Position numbers and translations under genes: made by a program. From assembly GCA_934121885.1 (NCBI GenBank), contig CAKOVH010000002.1:62001-126000 (forward strand): 64,000 bases of DNA, read 5' to 3'. The notes under the pieces were generated by a model. It was given only the letters and a program-made list of their open reading frames with translations. It was not told where the DNA came from and did not search any database. Source of the DNA: an uncultured Clostridia bacterium. GTDB taxonomy: Bacteria; Bacillota; Clostridia; TANB77; CAG-508. Position 1 is the stretch's first letter, and each line of letters begins with the position of its first letter. Shown here piece by piece: positions 20,193-29,835 of the stretch.

Positions 20193-23100
20193 GTGGACGA
20201 ATTAGAAATTTTTGATAAAATTAAAATTGGATTAGCATCAGATGAAAAAATAAGAGAATGGTCAAAAGGTGAAGTAAAAAAACCTGAAACTATCAATTAC
20301 AGAACATTAAAACCAGAAAGAGATGGTTTATTTTGCGAAAGAATATTTGGACCAACAAAAGACTGGGAATGCCACTGTGGTAAATATAAAAGAGTAAGAT
20401 ATAAAGGAATTGTTTGTGATAGATGTGGTGTTGAAGTAACAAAGGCAAAAGTAAGACGTGAGAGAATGGGTCATATTGAACTTGCCGCACCAGTTGCACA
20501 TATTTGGTATTTCAAAGGAATACCAAGTAGAATTGCTTTAATGCTTGATATTTCACCAAGAAGCTTAGAAAAAGTTATATACTTTGCTTCATATATAGTT
20601 CTTGATAAAGGGGATACAGGACTTACAAAAGCACAAGTATTATCAGAAAAAGAATTCCATGAAGCAGAAGAAAAATATGGAAGAGGTTCATTTAAAGCTA
20701 AAATGGGAGCTGAAGCAATTAGAACTCTACTTTCAGAAATTGATGTAGAAAAATTATCAGCAAGCCTAAAGAAAGAACTAGAAAAAGCAAGTGAACAAAA
20801 AAGAGCTAAAATAGTAAAAAGATTAGATACTGTTGAAGCTTTTAGATTATCAGGAAACAGACCTGAATGGATGGTTATGAATGTTGTTCCAGTTATTCCA
20901 CCAGAATTAAGACCAATGGTACAATTAGATGGTGGTAGATTTGCAACATCTGACTTAAATGATTTATATAGAAGAGTTATCAATAGAAATAACAGATTAA
21001 AAAGATTATTAGAATTAGGAGCACCAGAGATTATTGTAAGAAACGAAAAAAGAATGTTACAAGAATCTGTAGATGCATTAATAGACAATGGTAGACGTGG
21101 TAGACCAGTAACTGGTGCCGGAAATAGACCTTTAAAATCACTTTCAGATTTACTAAAAGGAAAACAAGGTAGATTCCGTCAAAACTTACTTGGTAAACGT
21201 GTTGACTATTCAGGACGTTCAGTTATCGTTGTAGGACCAGAATTAAAAATATATCAATGTGGTCTTCCAAAAGAAATGGCAGTTGAATTATTCAAACCAT
21301 TTGTTATGAAAGAATTAGTAGGACGTGGACTTGCACATAATATTAAAAATGCAAAAAGAATGGTAGAAAGATTACGTCCAGAAGTATGGGATATATTAGA
21401 GGATGTAATAAAAGATCACCCTGTAATGTTAAACCGTGCTCCAACACTACATAGACTTGGTATTCAAGCATTTGAACCAGTTTTAGTAGAAGGTAGAGCA
21501 ATTAAACTTCACCCATTAGTATGTACAGCATTTAACGCTGACTTTGATGGTGATCAAATGGCTATTCACGTTCCATTATCACCAGAGGCTCAAGCAGAAG
21601 CAAGATATTTAATGCTATCTGTAAACAACCTTTTAAAACCTCAAGATGGTAAACCAGTAACAGTACCTACACAAGATATGATTTTAGGTGCTTACTATTT
21701 AACAATGGATGTTGATGGAGAACCAGGAGAAGGTACATATTTCAGTTCTAAAGACGAAGCTGTTATGGCATATGCTAATAAACAATTAGGTATGCATGCT
21801 AAAATATATGTAAGATTATATAAAGAGATTGATGGAGAACTTAAATGGAAAAAAGTTCAAACAACAGTTGGTAGACTTATTTACAATGAAGGAATCCCAC
21901 AAGATTTAGGATTTGTAGATAGAACAAATCCAGAGACAATGTTTGAACCAGAGTTAAACTTCACAGTTATGAAGAAAAACTTAGGAAAAATTATTGCAAA
22001 ATGCATTAATGTTCATGGATTAAGCAAAACAGCTGAACTATTAGATTATATAAAATCAACAGGTTACAAATATTCTACAATTGCAGGTATGACAGTATCA
22101 GTAGATGATGTTAAAGTACCACCTGCTAAAAAACAAATATTAGCAGATGCAAATGTTGAAGTTGATAAAGTATTAAAACAATATAAACGTGGTTTAATTA
22201 CAGATCAAGAAAGATATAACTCAGTTATCAAAATTTGGGAAGCTGCAACAGATAAAGTTACAGATGCAATGAAAGATAACTTTGATAGATTAAACCCAGT
22301 TTACATGATGTCTGAATCAGGAGCCAGAGGTAACGTTAACCAATTAAGACAAATTGCAGGTATGCGTGGACTTATGGCAAGTACAACAGGTAAAACTGTT
22401 GAAATTCCAATTACATCATCATTTAGAGAGGGTCTAGATGCTCTTGAATACTTTATTTCAGCCCATGGTGCTAGAAAAGGTTTAGCAGATACAGCTTTAA
22501 GAACAGCAGACTCTGGATACTTAACTAGAAGATTAGTTGATGTTTCTCAAGACATTATAGTAAGAGAACATGATTGTGGAACTCATGAAGGAATTGAAGT
22601 TTCAGATATAAAAGACGGAAACCAAGTTGTAGAAAAAATGGCAGAAAGATTAATGGGTAGATATCCATTAGAAGATGTTATAGATCCTAATACAAATGAA
22701 GTTATAGTAGATACAAATACATTAATTACAGAAAGCATTGCAGACAGAATAGTTGCAGCTGGAATTGATAAAGTTAAAGTTCGTACAGTATTAGATTGTA
22801 GAACAAAACATGGTGTATGTGCTAAATGTTATGGTATGGGATTAGCAACTCGTGAAGAAGTAAATATTGGGGAATCTATAGGTATTATAGCTGCTCAATC
22901 AATTGGTGAGCCTGGTACACAGCTTACAATGAGAACAATTCACTCTGGTGGTGTTGCTGGTGTTGCAGATATTACACAAGGTCTTCCTAGAGTTGAAGAG
23001 TTATTCGAAGCTAGAAAACCAAAGGGACTTGCAATTGTATCTGAAATTGATGGTGTTGTTAAGATATCTGATTCAAAAACAAATAAAGAAGTTACTATTG

Positions 23101-23777
23101 TATCAAATGATAATGCAAAAACATATGTTATTCCTTTCGGATCTAAACTACGTGTAAGAGAAGGAGACGAAGTAAAAGCCGGAACACCAATAACAGAAGG
23201 TTCAATTAATCCAAATGAAATTTTAGCAATTAATGGAGCAGATGGAGTTTACCAATACTTAATTCAAGAAGTTCAAAAAGTTTATAGAAACCAAGGTGTT
23301 GATATTAACGATAAACATATTGAAGTTATTGGAAGACAAATGCTTAAAAAGGTTAGAATTGAAGATAATGGAGATACGGAATTATTTGCAGGATCTTTAG
23401 TAGATATATATGATGCAGAAAACGAGAATGAAAGAGTAATTGCAGAAGGTGGAAGACCAGCAACTTACAAACGTTTATTACTTGGTATAACAAAAGCATC
23501 ACTTGCGACAGAAAGCTTCTTATCAGCAGCTTCATTCCAAGAGACAACAAGAGTTCTTACAGATGCAGCTGTTAAAGGTAAAGTTGATGAATTAATAGGA
23601 CTTAAAGAAAATGTTATTATAGGTAAATTAATTCCGGCAGGAACAGGTTTAAGTGTATATAAAAACATTCATATTAACACAGAACTAGAACCTGATCCAT
23701 TTGAAAACGATGACGAAGAATTAGAAGCACACGAAGAAAAAGAAGAAACAACTGTAGATGAAGCAGTTACAGAATAA
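20193..23777 (+). CDS. rpoC: RNA polymerase beta' subunit
   Basis: The 1194-residue catalytic subunit starts at GTG with GGGGGAGG upstream. The N-terminal zinc ribbon CHCGKYKRVRYKGIVCDRCG is intact, the active-site magnesium loop NADFDGDQMAIH is present (about residue 450), and the second zinc site C...CAKCYG (about 868-882) and the trigger-loop region (MRTIHSGGVAG) follow. The protein ends in an acidic tail of about 25 residues. It is followed directly by a terminator and gdpP rather than by rpsL-rpsG-fusA. Confidence 0.97.
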   Translation: MDELEIFDKIKIGLASDEKIREWSKGEVKKPETINYRTLKPERDGLFCERIFGPTKDWECHCGKYKRVRYKGIVCDRCGVEVTKAKVRRERMGHIELAAPVAHIWYFKGIPSRIALMLDISPRSLEKVIYFASYIVLDKGDTGLTKAQVLSEKEFHEAEEKYGRGSFKAKMGAEAIRTLLSEIDVEKLSASLKKELEKASEQKRAKIVKRLDTVEAFRLSGNRPEWMVMNVVPVIPPELRPMVQLDGGRFATSDLNDLYRRVINRNNRLKRLLELGAPEIIVRNEKRMLQESVDALIDNGRRGRPVTGAGNRPLKSLSDLLKGKQGRFRQNLLGKRVDYSGRSVIVVGPELKIYQCGLPKEMAVELFKPFVMKELVGRGLAHNIKNAKRMVERLRPEVWDILEDVIKDHPVMLNRAPTLHRLGIQAFEPVLVEGRAIKLHPLVCTAFNADFDGDQMAIHVPLSPEAQAEARYLMLSVNNLLKPQDGKPVTVPTQDMILGAYYLTMDVDGEPGEGTYFSSKDEAVMAYANKQLGMHAKIYVRLYKEIDGELKWKKVQTTVGRLIYNEGIPQDLGFVDRTNPETMFEPELNFTVMKKNLGKIIAKCINVHGLSKTAELLDYIKSTGYKYSTIAGMTVSVDDVKVPPAKKQILADANVEVDKVLKQYKRGLITDQERYNSVIKIWEAATDKVTDAMKDNFDRLNPVYMMSESGARGNVNQLRQIAGMRGLMASTTGKTVEIPITSSFREGLDALEYFISAHGARKGLADTALRTADSGYLTRRLVDVSQDIIVREHDCGTHEGIEVSDIKDGNQVVEKMAERLMGRYPLEDVIDPNTNEVIVDTNTLITESIADRIVAAGIDKVKVRTVLDCRTKHGVCAKCYGMGLATREEVNIGESIGIIAAQSIGEPGTQLTMRTIHSGGVAGVADITQGLPRVEELFEARKPKGLAIVSEIDGVVKISDSKTNKEVTIVSNDNAKTYVIPFGSKLRVREGDEVKAGTPITEGSINPNEILAINGADGVYQYLIQEVQKVYRNQGVDINDKHIEVIGRQMLKKVRIEDNGDTELFAGSLVDIYDAENENERVIAEGGRPATYKRLLLGITKASLATESFLSAASFQETTRVLTDAAVKGKVDELIGLKENVIIGKLIPAGTGLSVYKNIHINTELEPDPFENDDEELEAHEEKEETTVDEAVTE

Positions 23778-23785
23778 TTAACAAA

Positions 23786-23834
23786 AAAATGCTCAGAATA
23801 TAACAGAGATGTAATGTTCTGAGCATTTTGCTTT
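23786..23834 (+). terminator. Rho-independent terminator of rpoBC
   Basis: AAAATGCTCAGAA (23786-23798) pairs with TTCTGAGCATTTT (23817-23829). Confidence 0.9.
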
Positions 23835-23857
23835 GTTAAAGTCAAAATTACGTCAAC

Positions 23858-23886
23858 TTGACAAAATAAAATAAAAATAGTACAAT
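23858..23886 (+). promoter_or_regulatory. Promoter of gdpP
   Basis: TTGACA (23858-23863), a 17-base spacer and TACAAT (23881-23886), 57 bases before the gene. Confidence 0.7.
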
Positions 23887-23942
23887 AAAAAGAGTTTGAA
23901 AAAGTTAAAAAATATGGCAATTATGCCAGATTGAAGGAGTTT

Positions 23943-25928
23943 ATGAACCATAATAAGAAAGTATTAGATAAAATTGTATCAAAAACCAAAATATATTTAG
24001 TTATAATCGCAATTCTTTTCGTTATATTATGCATATACAATATTGGTTATATTATTCCATCTGTAATAATATATGGGTTAATTGTAATTTATGCATATTG
24101 GACAAACAATAAAGGACAAGAGGAATTAAGTGAGCATATAAAAAATATTACATTTAGTTTAGATAAAGTGGCTAAAATTGCACTTGTAAATTCTCCATTT
24201 CCACTTGTAATTGCAGAAACAAACGGAAACTTAATATTTAGAAATACTAAATTTAATGAAGAATTTGCAAATGTAGATATTAACAATTATCTAAAAGATA
24301 TATTAGATGATGTAAAAGCAGAAATAAAAAACAATGAGAAAAAAGAAAAAATTACGGATGAAATTCAAATTGATAAAAAGACATATAAAATATATGGAGA
24401 ATATATGCCTTTAAAAGATGAATATGTTATAACAATATATTTTGTTGATAATACAAAATTAGTAAACTTAGAAAAAAATATTAATGATAAAGATTTATAT
24501 ATTGGACTAATAATGATAGATAATTACGATGATATAGTTCAAAGAATAAATGATGAGAATAAGCCTCAAATTATGGCAAAGGTAGAAAAAAATATATATG
24601 ATTGGGCATCAAATTTTAATGGACTTGTATTAAAAGCCGAAAGAGATTCATTTGTATGTATTTTTGAGAGAAAAGATGTAAGAGATATAGAAGACAAAAA
24701 GTTTGAAATATTAGATTCTATTAAAGAAGATTTTGAAACAGAAAAAATGCAATTTACATTAAGTATTGCAATGTCAAATGAAGGTAAATCTAATTACGAA
24801 AAATATAAATCTGCACAAGCAGCATTAGATATTGTACTTGGAAGAGGTGGAGACCAAGCAGTTGTAAGAGAAGATGAAAAATATCAATTCTTTGGTGGAA
24901 GAACTCAAGAAGTTGAAAAAAGAACTAAGGTTAAAGCTAGAATTGTTGCACATGCTTTAGAAGAGCTAATATTAGAATCTAAAGATGTAATAATAATGGG
25001 ACATAGTAATTCTGATATAGACTGTATAGGCTCTGGAATAGGAATATATAAACTTGCAAAAACACTTGGAAAAGAAGCATTTATAGTAAATGAAACATTT
25101 GGAACAAGCTTAGAAAACTTTATACAGGTACTAAAAAGCGAAGAAGATTATAAAGAAGCAATAATTGATAAAAATGAAGCTCTATCTAAAATATCACAAG
25201 ATACACTACTAATTATTGTAGATACTCATAAAAAGACATATGTTGAAGTTCCAGAACTTTTAGATAAAACTCAAAAAGTGGTTGTTATAGACCATCACAG
25301 AAGAAGTACAGATTACATTGAAAATGCTACACTTACATTCCAAGAGGTATATGCATCATCTGCTGCAGAACTTGTAACTGAAATTATTGAATATGCAGAA
25401 GCAAACATAGAACTTACAGAATTTGAAGCAGAAGCTTTATATGCAGGTATTATGATGGATACAAAAGCTTTTACATTTAAAACCGGTGTAAGAACATTTG
25501 AGGCGGCAGCATATTTACGAAAATCTGGTGTAGATATTATAAAAGTAAAAAAATGGTTCCAAAGTGATTTGAAAACATACAATAAAATATCAAGTATTGT
25601 AAATAAAGCAGAAACAATATTTGAAACTATTGCAATTTCTATCTATGATGAAGAAGATAAAGATGCAAATATAGTTTGTGCGAAAGCAGCAGACGAGCTT
25701 TTAACAATTAATAATATAACAGCTTCGTTTGTAATAGGAAGATTAGATGATAAAGTTTGTATAAGTGGTCGTTCAATAGGAGATATAAATGTTCAATTAA
25801 TTCTTGAAAAACTTGGCGGTGGAGGTCATATAACCTTAGCAGGAGCACAAGTTGAAGGAATGAATGTCCAAGAAGTTAAAAAGGAACTTATAGAAAAAAT
25901 TAACGAGTATTTTAATGAAATAAAATAA
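23943..25928 (+). CDS. gdpP: Cyclic-di-AMP phosphodiesterase GdpP (YybT)
   Basis: The 661-residue protein has two N-terminal membrane segments (about residues 17-55), a PAS-like domain (about 75-170), a degenerate GGDEF-like domain (about 170-300) and a C-terminal DHH/DHHA1 phosphodiesterase. The DHH part shows GHSNSDIDCIGSG (about 361), VDTHKKTY, VVIDHHRRSTD (about 444-454) and GGGGHITLAGAQ near the end. It hydrolyses c-di-AMP to pApA and so tunes potassium and wall homeostasis. The ATG at 23943 follows AAGGAG. gdpP-rplI-dnaB is a conserved order in Firmicutes, though here rplI has its own promoter. Confidence 0.95.
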   Translation: MNHNKKVLDKIVSKTKIYLVIIAILFVILCIYNIGYIIPSVIIYGLIVIYAYWTNNKGQEELSEHIKNITFSLDKVAKIALVNSPFPLVIAETNGNLIFRNTKFNEEFANVDINNYLKDILDDVKAEIKNNEKKEKITDEIQIDKKTYKIYGEYMPLKDEYVITIYFVDNTKLVNLEKNINDKDLYIGLIMIDNYDDIVQRINDENKPQIMAKVEKNIYDWASNFNGLVLKAERDSFVCIFERKDVRDIEDKKFEILDSIKEDFETEKMQFTLSIAMSNEGKSNYEKYKSAQAALDIVLGRGGDQAVVREDEKYQFFGGRTQEVEKRTKVKARIVAHALEELILESKDVIIMGHSNSDIDCIGSGIGIYKLAKTLGKEAFIVNETFGTSLENFIQVLKSEEDYKEAIIDKNEALSKISQDTLLIIVDTHKKTYVEVPELLDKTQKVVVIDHHRRSTDYIENATLTFQEVYASSAAELVTEIIEYAEANIELTEFEAEALYAGIMMDTKAFTFKTGVRTFEAAAYLRKSGVDIIKVKKWFQSDLKTYNKISSIVNKAETIFETIAISIYDEEDKDANIVCAKAADELLTINNITASFVIGRLDDKVCISGRSIGDINVQLILEKLGGGGHITLAGAQVEGMNVQEVKKELIEKINEYFNEIK

Positions 25929-26003
25929 AAAAAGTGGATTTGCCACATGTACACAATTGCTTTGCAATTGGTACGAACAAAGGTAACTTAACCTTGTTGT
26001 ATA
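25929..26003 (-). repeat. Dispersed three-hairpin intergenic repeat, copy 1 (minus orientation)
   Basis: On the minus strand this shares about 75 bases with copies at 51904-51977 and 57701-57776. It contains AAGGT-TAAGTT-ACCTT, then a stem around CAATTGC-AAA-GCAATTG flanked by GTAC on both sides, then GTGG-CAAAT-CCAC. It sits between gdpP and rplI and has no open frame. Confidence 0.8.
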
Positions 26004-26033
26004 TGTAAAAATTTTCGATTTTTCCTATATAAT

Positions 26034-26076
26034 AAGAAATCTCCCTAATAATTGTTTATAGGGGGATTTCTTAAAT
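26034..26076 (+). terminator. Terminator after gdpP
   Basis: AAGAAATCTCCCTA (26034-26047) pairs with TAGGGGGATTTCTT (26059-26072) with one G-U pair. Confidence 0.75.
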
Positions 26077-26111
26077 TTACATAAAAATACAACAAAGTTA
26101 ATTGTAAAGTC

Positions 26112-26140
26112 TTGAAAAAAAGCCATTTTTGTTATATTAT
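26112..26140 (+). promoter_or_regulatory. Promoter of rplI-dnaB
   Basis: TTGAAA (26112-26117), a 17-base spacer and TATTAT (26135-26140). Confidence 0.65.
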
Positions 26141-26176
26141 AGATGTGCTATTATATGAGAGAAAGGTGGCAATAAC

Positions 26177-26623
26177 ATGAAGGTAATTTTATTAGATAAT
26201 ATAAAAGGTGTTGGAAAAAAGGACGAGGTAATAAATGCAAGTGATGGATATGCAAGAAACTTTTTATTTCCAAAAAAATTAGCAATAGAAGCAAATGCAG
26301 AAAATATGAGTAAGTTAAATAACAAAAAAGAAGCAAATAATTATAGAAAAGATTTAGAAAAACAAGAAGCACAAGAAATTGCTAAAAAACTAAAAGGAAT
26401 ACTATTAAAAATGAGGGTTAAAGCTGGAGAAAACGGAAAAATTTTCGGAGGAGTAACAGCAAAGGAAATATCTGAGAATTTAAAAACACAATATAATATG
26501 GAAATAGACAAGAAAAAAGTTGATTTAAAAGAACCAATAAAAACAATAGGTAGTTTTCAAGTTAATATCAAATTATATGAAGGAGTAGTTGGAACATTAA
26601 AACTTGAAGTTATTAGTGAATAA
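26177..26623 (+). CDS. rplI: 50S ribosomal protein L9
   Basis: At 148 residues it has the normal L9 length. The N-terminal domain MKVILLDNIKGVGKKDEVI and GYARNFLFPKKLA is diagnostic, followed by the long connecting helix (about residues 42-75) and a C-terminal domain with the GKIFGGVTAKEIS motif. It binds 23S rRNA near the L1 stalk. The ribosome site is GAAAGGTGG. dnaB follows after 14 bases. Confidence 0.97.
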   Translation: MKVILLDNIKGVGKKDEVINASDGYARNFLFPKKLAIEANAENMSKLNNKKEANNYRKDLEKQEAQEIAKKLKGILLKMRVKAGENGKIFGGVTAKEISENLKTQYNMEIDKKKVDLKEPIKTIGSFQVNIKLYEGVVGTLKLEVISE

Positions 26624-26637
26624 TAAGGAGAATTGCT

Positions 26638-27969
26638 ATGGAACTAGGAAAAATACCACCAAATGATACAGAAGCTGAACAAGCTGTTATAGGAAGTATG
26701 CTTACAGATAAAGATGCTGTAATAGCAGCAATTGAGTCTTTAAGAGAAGAAGATTTTTATAGAGAAGATAATAAGGCTATTTATTCTGCAATACTTAATT
26801 TATATAATCGTAGTGAACCAATAGATATTATTACTTTAAAATCGGAATTATCTGCAATGGGAAAACTAGAGGCAGTAGGTGGTCTTGAATATATTGCATC
26901 ACTTCCAGATAAAGTACCAACTACAGCTAATGCTGGTCAATACATTAAGATTGTTGAAGAAAAATCAACATTAAGAAGTTTAATAAAAACAGCAAATGAG
27001 TTAATTGAGCTTGGATATGATCCAACCCAAGAAGTTGAACAAGTAATGGATAGTGCTGAAAAAAGAATTTTTGAGGTAATGCAAAAAAAGAATCAAAAAG
27101 GATATAGCTCAATTAAAGATATATTAGTTGATACATTTACACAGCTAGAACAATTATATAACAAAAAACAACATATTACAGGTGTTCCAACGGGATTTGC
27201 CGATTTAGATTACAGAACAGCAGGCTTACATCCATCTGATTTAATATTAGTTGCAGCAAGACCTGCTATGGGTAAGTCTGCATTTGCATTAAATATTGCA
27301 ACAAATGCAGCAGTAAGAGAAAATGTGCCTGTTGTGCTATTCAGCTTGGAAATGTCAAAAGAACAGATGGTAAACAGAATTTTATGTTCAGAGGCTATGG
27401 TTGATAGTAATAAAGTAAGAACAGGAACAATAGATGATGACGAATGGGCAAAACTTGCACAAGCATCTGGACAATTATCTGAATCTCAGATATTTATTGA
27501 TGATACACCAGGTATAAATATTATGGAAATAAGGGCTAAATGTAGAAAATTAAAACTAGAAAAAAATATAGGACTTATTGTTATAGATTACTTACAATTA
27601 ATTCAGGGAACAAGTAAAAGAGGTGGAAGTCGTGAACAAGAAATTTCTGAAATTAGCCGTTCACTAAAAATACTTGCAAAAGAAATTAATGTGCCTGTAA
27701 TAGCACTTTCACAGTTATCACGTGCACCAGAACAAAGACCAGATCATAGACCAATGCTTTCAGACCTTCGTGAATCTGGAGCAATTGAGCAAGACGCAGA
27801 TATTGTTATGTTTTTATATCGTGATGATTATTACAACGAAGATAGCGAGAAAAAGAATATTGCAGAAGTAATTATTGCAAAACACAGAGGTGGTTCAACA
27901 GGAACTGTAGAACTTTTATGGCTTGGAAATTATACAAAGTTTGCAAATATTGATAAATATAGAGAATAA
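26638..27969 (+). CDS. dnaB: Replicative DNA helicase DnaB
   Basis: The 443-residue helicase has the N-terminal DnaG-interacting domain (PPNDTEAEQAVIGSML) and the RecA-like motor: Walker A ARPAMGKSAFALN (about residue 206), Walker B GLIVIDYLQLI (about 310), arginine-finger region SREQEISEISRSLK and DLRESGAIEQDADIV. It unwinds DNA at the fork as a hexamer and recruits primase (dnaG, also in this window). It is co-transcribed with rplI and ends at a terminator. Confidence 0.97.
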   Translation: MELGKIPPNDTEAEQAVIGSMLTDKDAVIAAIESLREEDFYREDNKAIYSAILNLYNRSEPIDIITLKSELSAMGKLEAVGGLEYIASLPDKVPTTANAGQYIKIVEEKSTLRSLIKTANELIELGYDPTQEVEQVMDSAEKRIFEVMQKKNQKGYSSIKDILVDTFTQLEQLYNKKQHITGVPTGFADLDYRTAGLHPSDLILVAARPAMGKSAFALNIATNAAVRENVPVVLFSLEMSKEQMVNRILCSEAMVDSNKVRTGTIDDDEWAKLAQASGQLSESQIFIDDTPGINIMEIRAKCRKLKLEKNIGLIVIDYLQLIQGTSKRGGSREQEISEISRSLKILAKEINVPVIALSQLSRAPEQRPDHRPMLSDLRESGAIEQDADIVMFLYRDDYYNEDSEKKNIAEVIIAKHRGGSTGTVELLWLGNYTKFANIDKYRE

Positions 27970-27976
27970 AAAAAGA

Positions 27977-28005
27977 AAATTCGCCACTAAGAAAGTGGCG
28001 AATTT
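27977..28005. terminator. Bidirectional terminator
   Basis: AAATTCGCCAC (27977-27987) pairs perfectly with GTGGCGAATTT (27995-28005), between converging dnaB and the amidase. A-rich sequence on the left provides a T-tract for the minus strand. Confidence 0.85.
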
Positions 28006-28022
28006 GATGCTAAGAAAGGCAG

Positions 28023-28577
28023 TTAAGTAATATCCCAGGCGATATCCCAAATGCGAAATATGTCGTGGTTTGTATAGAACTTTTCTACCTGTGCGATGAA
28101 TCCATCCCAGCCACCATACATTCCAGCAAGAAGTCTTGCAGGACAATCTTTTTTCTCATTCCAATGCTTATGTGGAACAACATGAGAAAGAGGAATGTCA
28201 TATATGTACATCAGCGTAGCTGCAAGCTTTGCCTGATTAGCGATTGCTTTCGGAAAGTCAACATTGCAGTTAACTAACCGTTCAATAGCAATCGAGTTGT
28301 TTCCCTCAGTACTACCAGCATGTGCAGTTCTATACTGAAGAGGAATGAACTGAACAATTCTGGAGTCATCCAGCATAAAATGATAGCCAATTCTCTTATC
28401 TACCCCCTCAGGAGGGTTTTTGAGACGGTTCTCATAATACTCGATGGTGCGGTCTGCTGTAGCAAAGCCTGTGCCGTCACTTGATTCGTGAATGGTTATA
28501 TAGGTTTCACTGTTCCGCTCGATTGTGCCAAGAAAGTTGGGACCATAGGGTAAAATTCGGTTTTCAATGTGCATCAT
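28023..28577 (-). CDS. N-acetylmuramoyl-L-alanine amidase, amidase_2 fold, foreign composition
   Basis: The 184-residue protein is a single PGRP/T7-lysozyme-type domain without signal peptide, like phage endolysins. The zinc ligands can be placed as His in YITIHESS (about residue 29), His in VVPHKHWNEK (about 150) and Cys in KKDCPARLL (about 158). GYHFMLDD and HAGSTEGNNSIAIE match conserved core strands. It would cleave the MurNAc-L-Ala bond of peptidoglycan. G+C content is far above the neighbours, and CGG is used in frame twice (GAG CGG AAC, GAA CGG TTA). Together with its own promoter and terminator this marks a horizontally acquired single-gene unit, possibly a phage remnant or captured autolysin. 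Confidence 0.88.
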   Translation of the reverse strand: MMHIENRILPYGPNFLGTIERNSETYITIHESSDGTGFATADRTIEYYENRLKNPPEGVDKRIGYHFMLDDSRIVQFIPLQYRTAHAGSTEGNNSIAIERLVNCNVDFPKAIANQAKLAATLMYIYDIPLSHVVPHKHWNEKKDCPARLLAGMYGGWDGFIAQVEKFYTNHDIFRIWDIAWDIT

Positions 28578-28617
28578 AATAAATTCTCCTTTTAATAAAA
28601 GTTAAATTTTTGTAACA

Positions 28618-28631
28618 AAGGCAATTGCCTT
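28618..28631. promoter_or_regulatory. Perfect 14-bp palindrome in the amidase 5' region
   Basis: AAGGCAATTGCCTT is a perfect palindrome lying between the amidase -10 box and its ribosome site. It could be an operator or the start of an RNA hairpin. No regulator is evident nearby. Confidence 0.45.
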
Positions 28632-28639
28632 ATGTAAAC

Positions 28640-28668
28640 ATTATAACACATTTTAATAAATTTGTAAA
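28640..28668 (-). promoter_or_regulatory. Promoter of the amidase gene
   Basis: On the minus strand TTTACA (28663-28668), a 17-base spacer and TATAAT (28640-28645). It abuts the tilS ribosome site on the other strand. Confidence 0.65.
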
Positions 28669-28679
28669 ATGGAGGGAAT

Positions 28680-29675
28680 ATGAATAAATTAGAAGAAAAA
28701 GTATTAGATACTATAAAAAAATATAATTTAATAAAAGAAAATGATACTATTGTTATTGGTGTATCTGGAGGACCAGATTCAATAACACTTCTTAATGTAC
28801 TTTATAACCTAAGAGAAATTCTAAAAATTAATATTGTAGTTGCACACATAAATCATATGTTAAGAAAAGAGGCAGATAGCGAAACAGAGTATGTACAAAA
28901 TTTTTGCCAAAATATTAATATAGAGTGTTTTGTAAAAAGAGCCGATATAAATAATATATCAAAGCAAAAAAAAGTAAGTACAGAACTTGCAGGAAGAGAA
29001 GAAAGATACAATTTTTTTGAATATGTTGCTAAAAAAGTAGGTGCAACCCAAATTGCAACAGCACATACAGCAAATGATAATGCTGAAACTGTACTTATGA
29101 ACTTAATGAGAGGTTCAAGTACATCTGGATTAAAGGGAATAGAAGCAATAAGAGATGAAAGATATATAAGACCAATAATTGAATGCACAAGAACGGAAAT
29201 AGAAAATTATTGTGAAGAAAAAAAATTAAATCCAAAATATGATAAATCAAATGAAGAAAATATTTATACTAGAAATAAAATTAGAAACCAGTTAATTCCG
29301 TATATACAAAAAGAATTTAATCCAAATATAATTGAAACAATAAACAGATTATCTAAAATTGTCTCAAAAGATGAAGAGTTTTTCCACAAAATTGTGGAAA
29401 AAGAGTATAGTAATATTTTAATTGCTGGAGATAATAACAAGGAAAAAATATTAAACTTAAAGAAATTTAATTTATTAGATGATGTTATAAAATCTAGAAT
29501 TATTCTATATACTATTAGGGAACTCTTTGGTAGCACACAAGGAATAGAGAAAATTCACATTGAAGATATTATAAAATTATGCAAAAATAATATTGGAAAT
29601 AAATATTTAATGCCAAATAAGAAATTAAAAGTTTTTGTAAAAAAAGGAAAAATATTTTTTATAAGTGTACTTTAA
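28680..29675 (+). CDS. tilS: tRNA(Ile)-lysidine synthase, short form
   Basis: The PP-loop ATPase motif VIGVSGGPDSITLLNVL is at about residues 25-41, with HINHMLRKEADSE, ELAGREERYNFF and ATAHTANDNAETVLMNLMRG typical of TilS. It lysidinylates C34 of the CAU-anticodon isoleucine tRNA so that it reads AUA. That codon is extremely common in this A+T-rich genome, so the enzyme should be essential. At 331 residues it lacks the C-terminal domain of E. coli and Bacillus enzymes, as short forms in some bacteria do. GGAGGG precedes the ATG. hpt, often found between tilS and ftsH, is absent. Confidence 0.93.
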   Translation: MNKLEEKVLDTIKKYNLIKENDTIVIGVSGGPDSITLLNVLYNLREILKINIVVAHINHMLRKEADSETEYVQNFCQNINIECFVKRADINNISKQKKVSTELAGREERYNFFEYVAKKVGATQIATAHTANDNAETVLMNLMRGSSTSGLKGIEAIRDERYIRPIIECTRTEIENYCEEKKLNPKYDKSNEENIYTRNKIRNQLIPYIQKEFNPNIIETINRLSKIVSKDEEFFHKIVEKEYSNILIAGDNNKEKILNLKKFNLLDDVIKSRIILYTIRELFGSTQGIEKIHIEDIIKLCKNNIGNKYLMPNKKLKVFVKKGKIFFISVL

Positions 29676-29835
29676 ATTTCCGTAGTAAAAGCCTTGAAAT
29701 TGAAGGATTTTGACGAAAAAAAGTTTATAAAAAAACTTGAAAAAGAAAAATATATGTGTTATATTTCAAGAATAGAAAATTAACTTATGAAAGAATTGGT
29801 AATCTAAACAAGGATACCAAAGAAGGAGGAAAATT
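29676..29835 (+). other. Gap between tilS and ftsH
   Basis: A+T-rich, with no frame long enough to support a gene and no convincing hairpin. It ends with the ftsH ribosome site AGAAGGAGG. The ftsH promoter is probably here but I cannot place it with confidence. Confidence 0.4.

Noticed and set aside
20471..21088. 205-codon minus-strand frame inside rpoC
   Set aside because: Shadow of a highly conserved gene, with no ribosome site.
28023..28577. Prophage around the amidase
   Set aside because: No holin, tail, capsid or integrase genes nearby. dnaB and tilS flank it directly.
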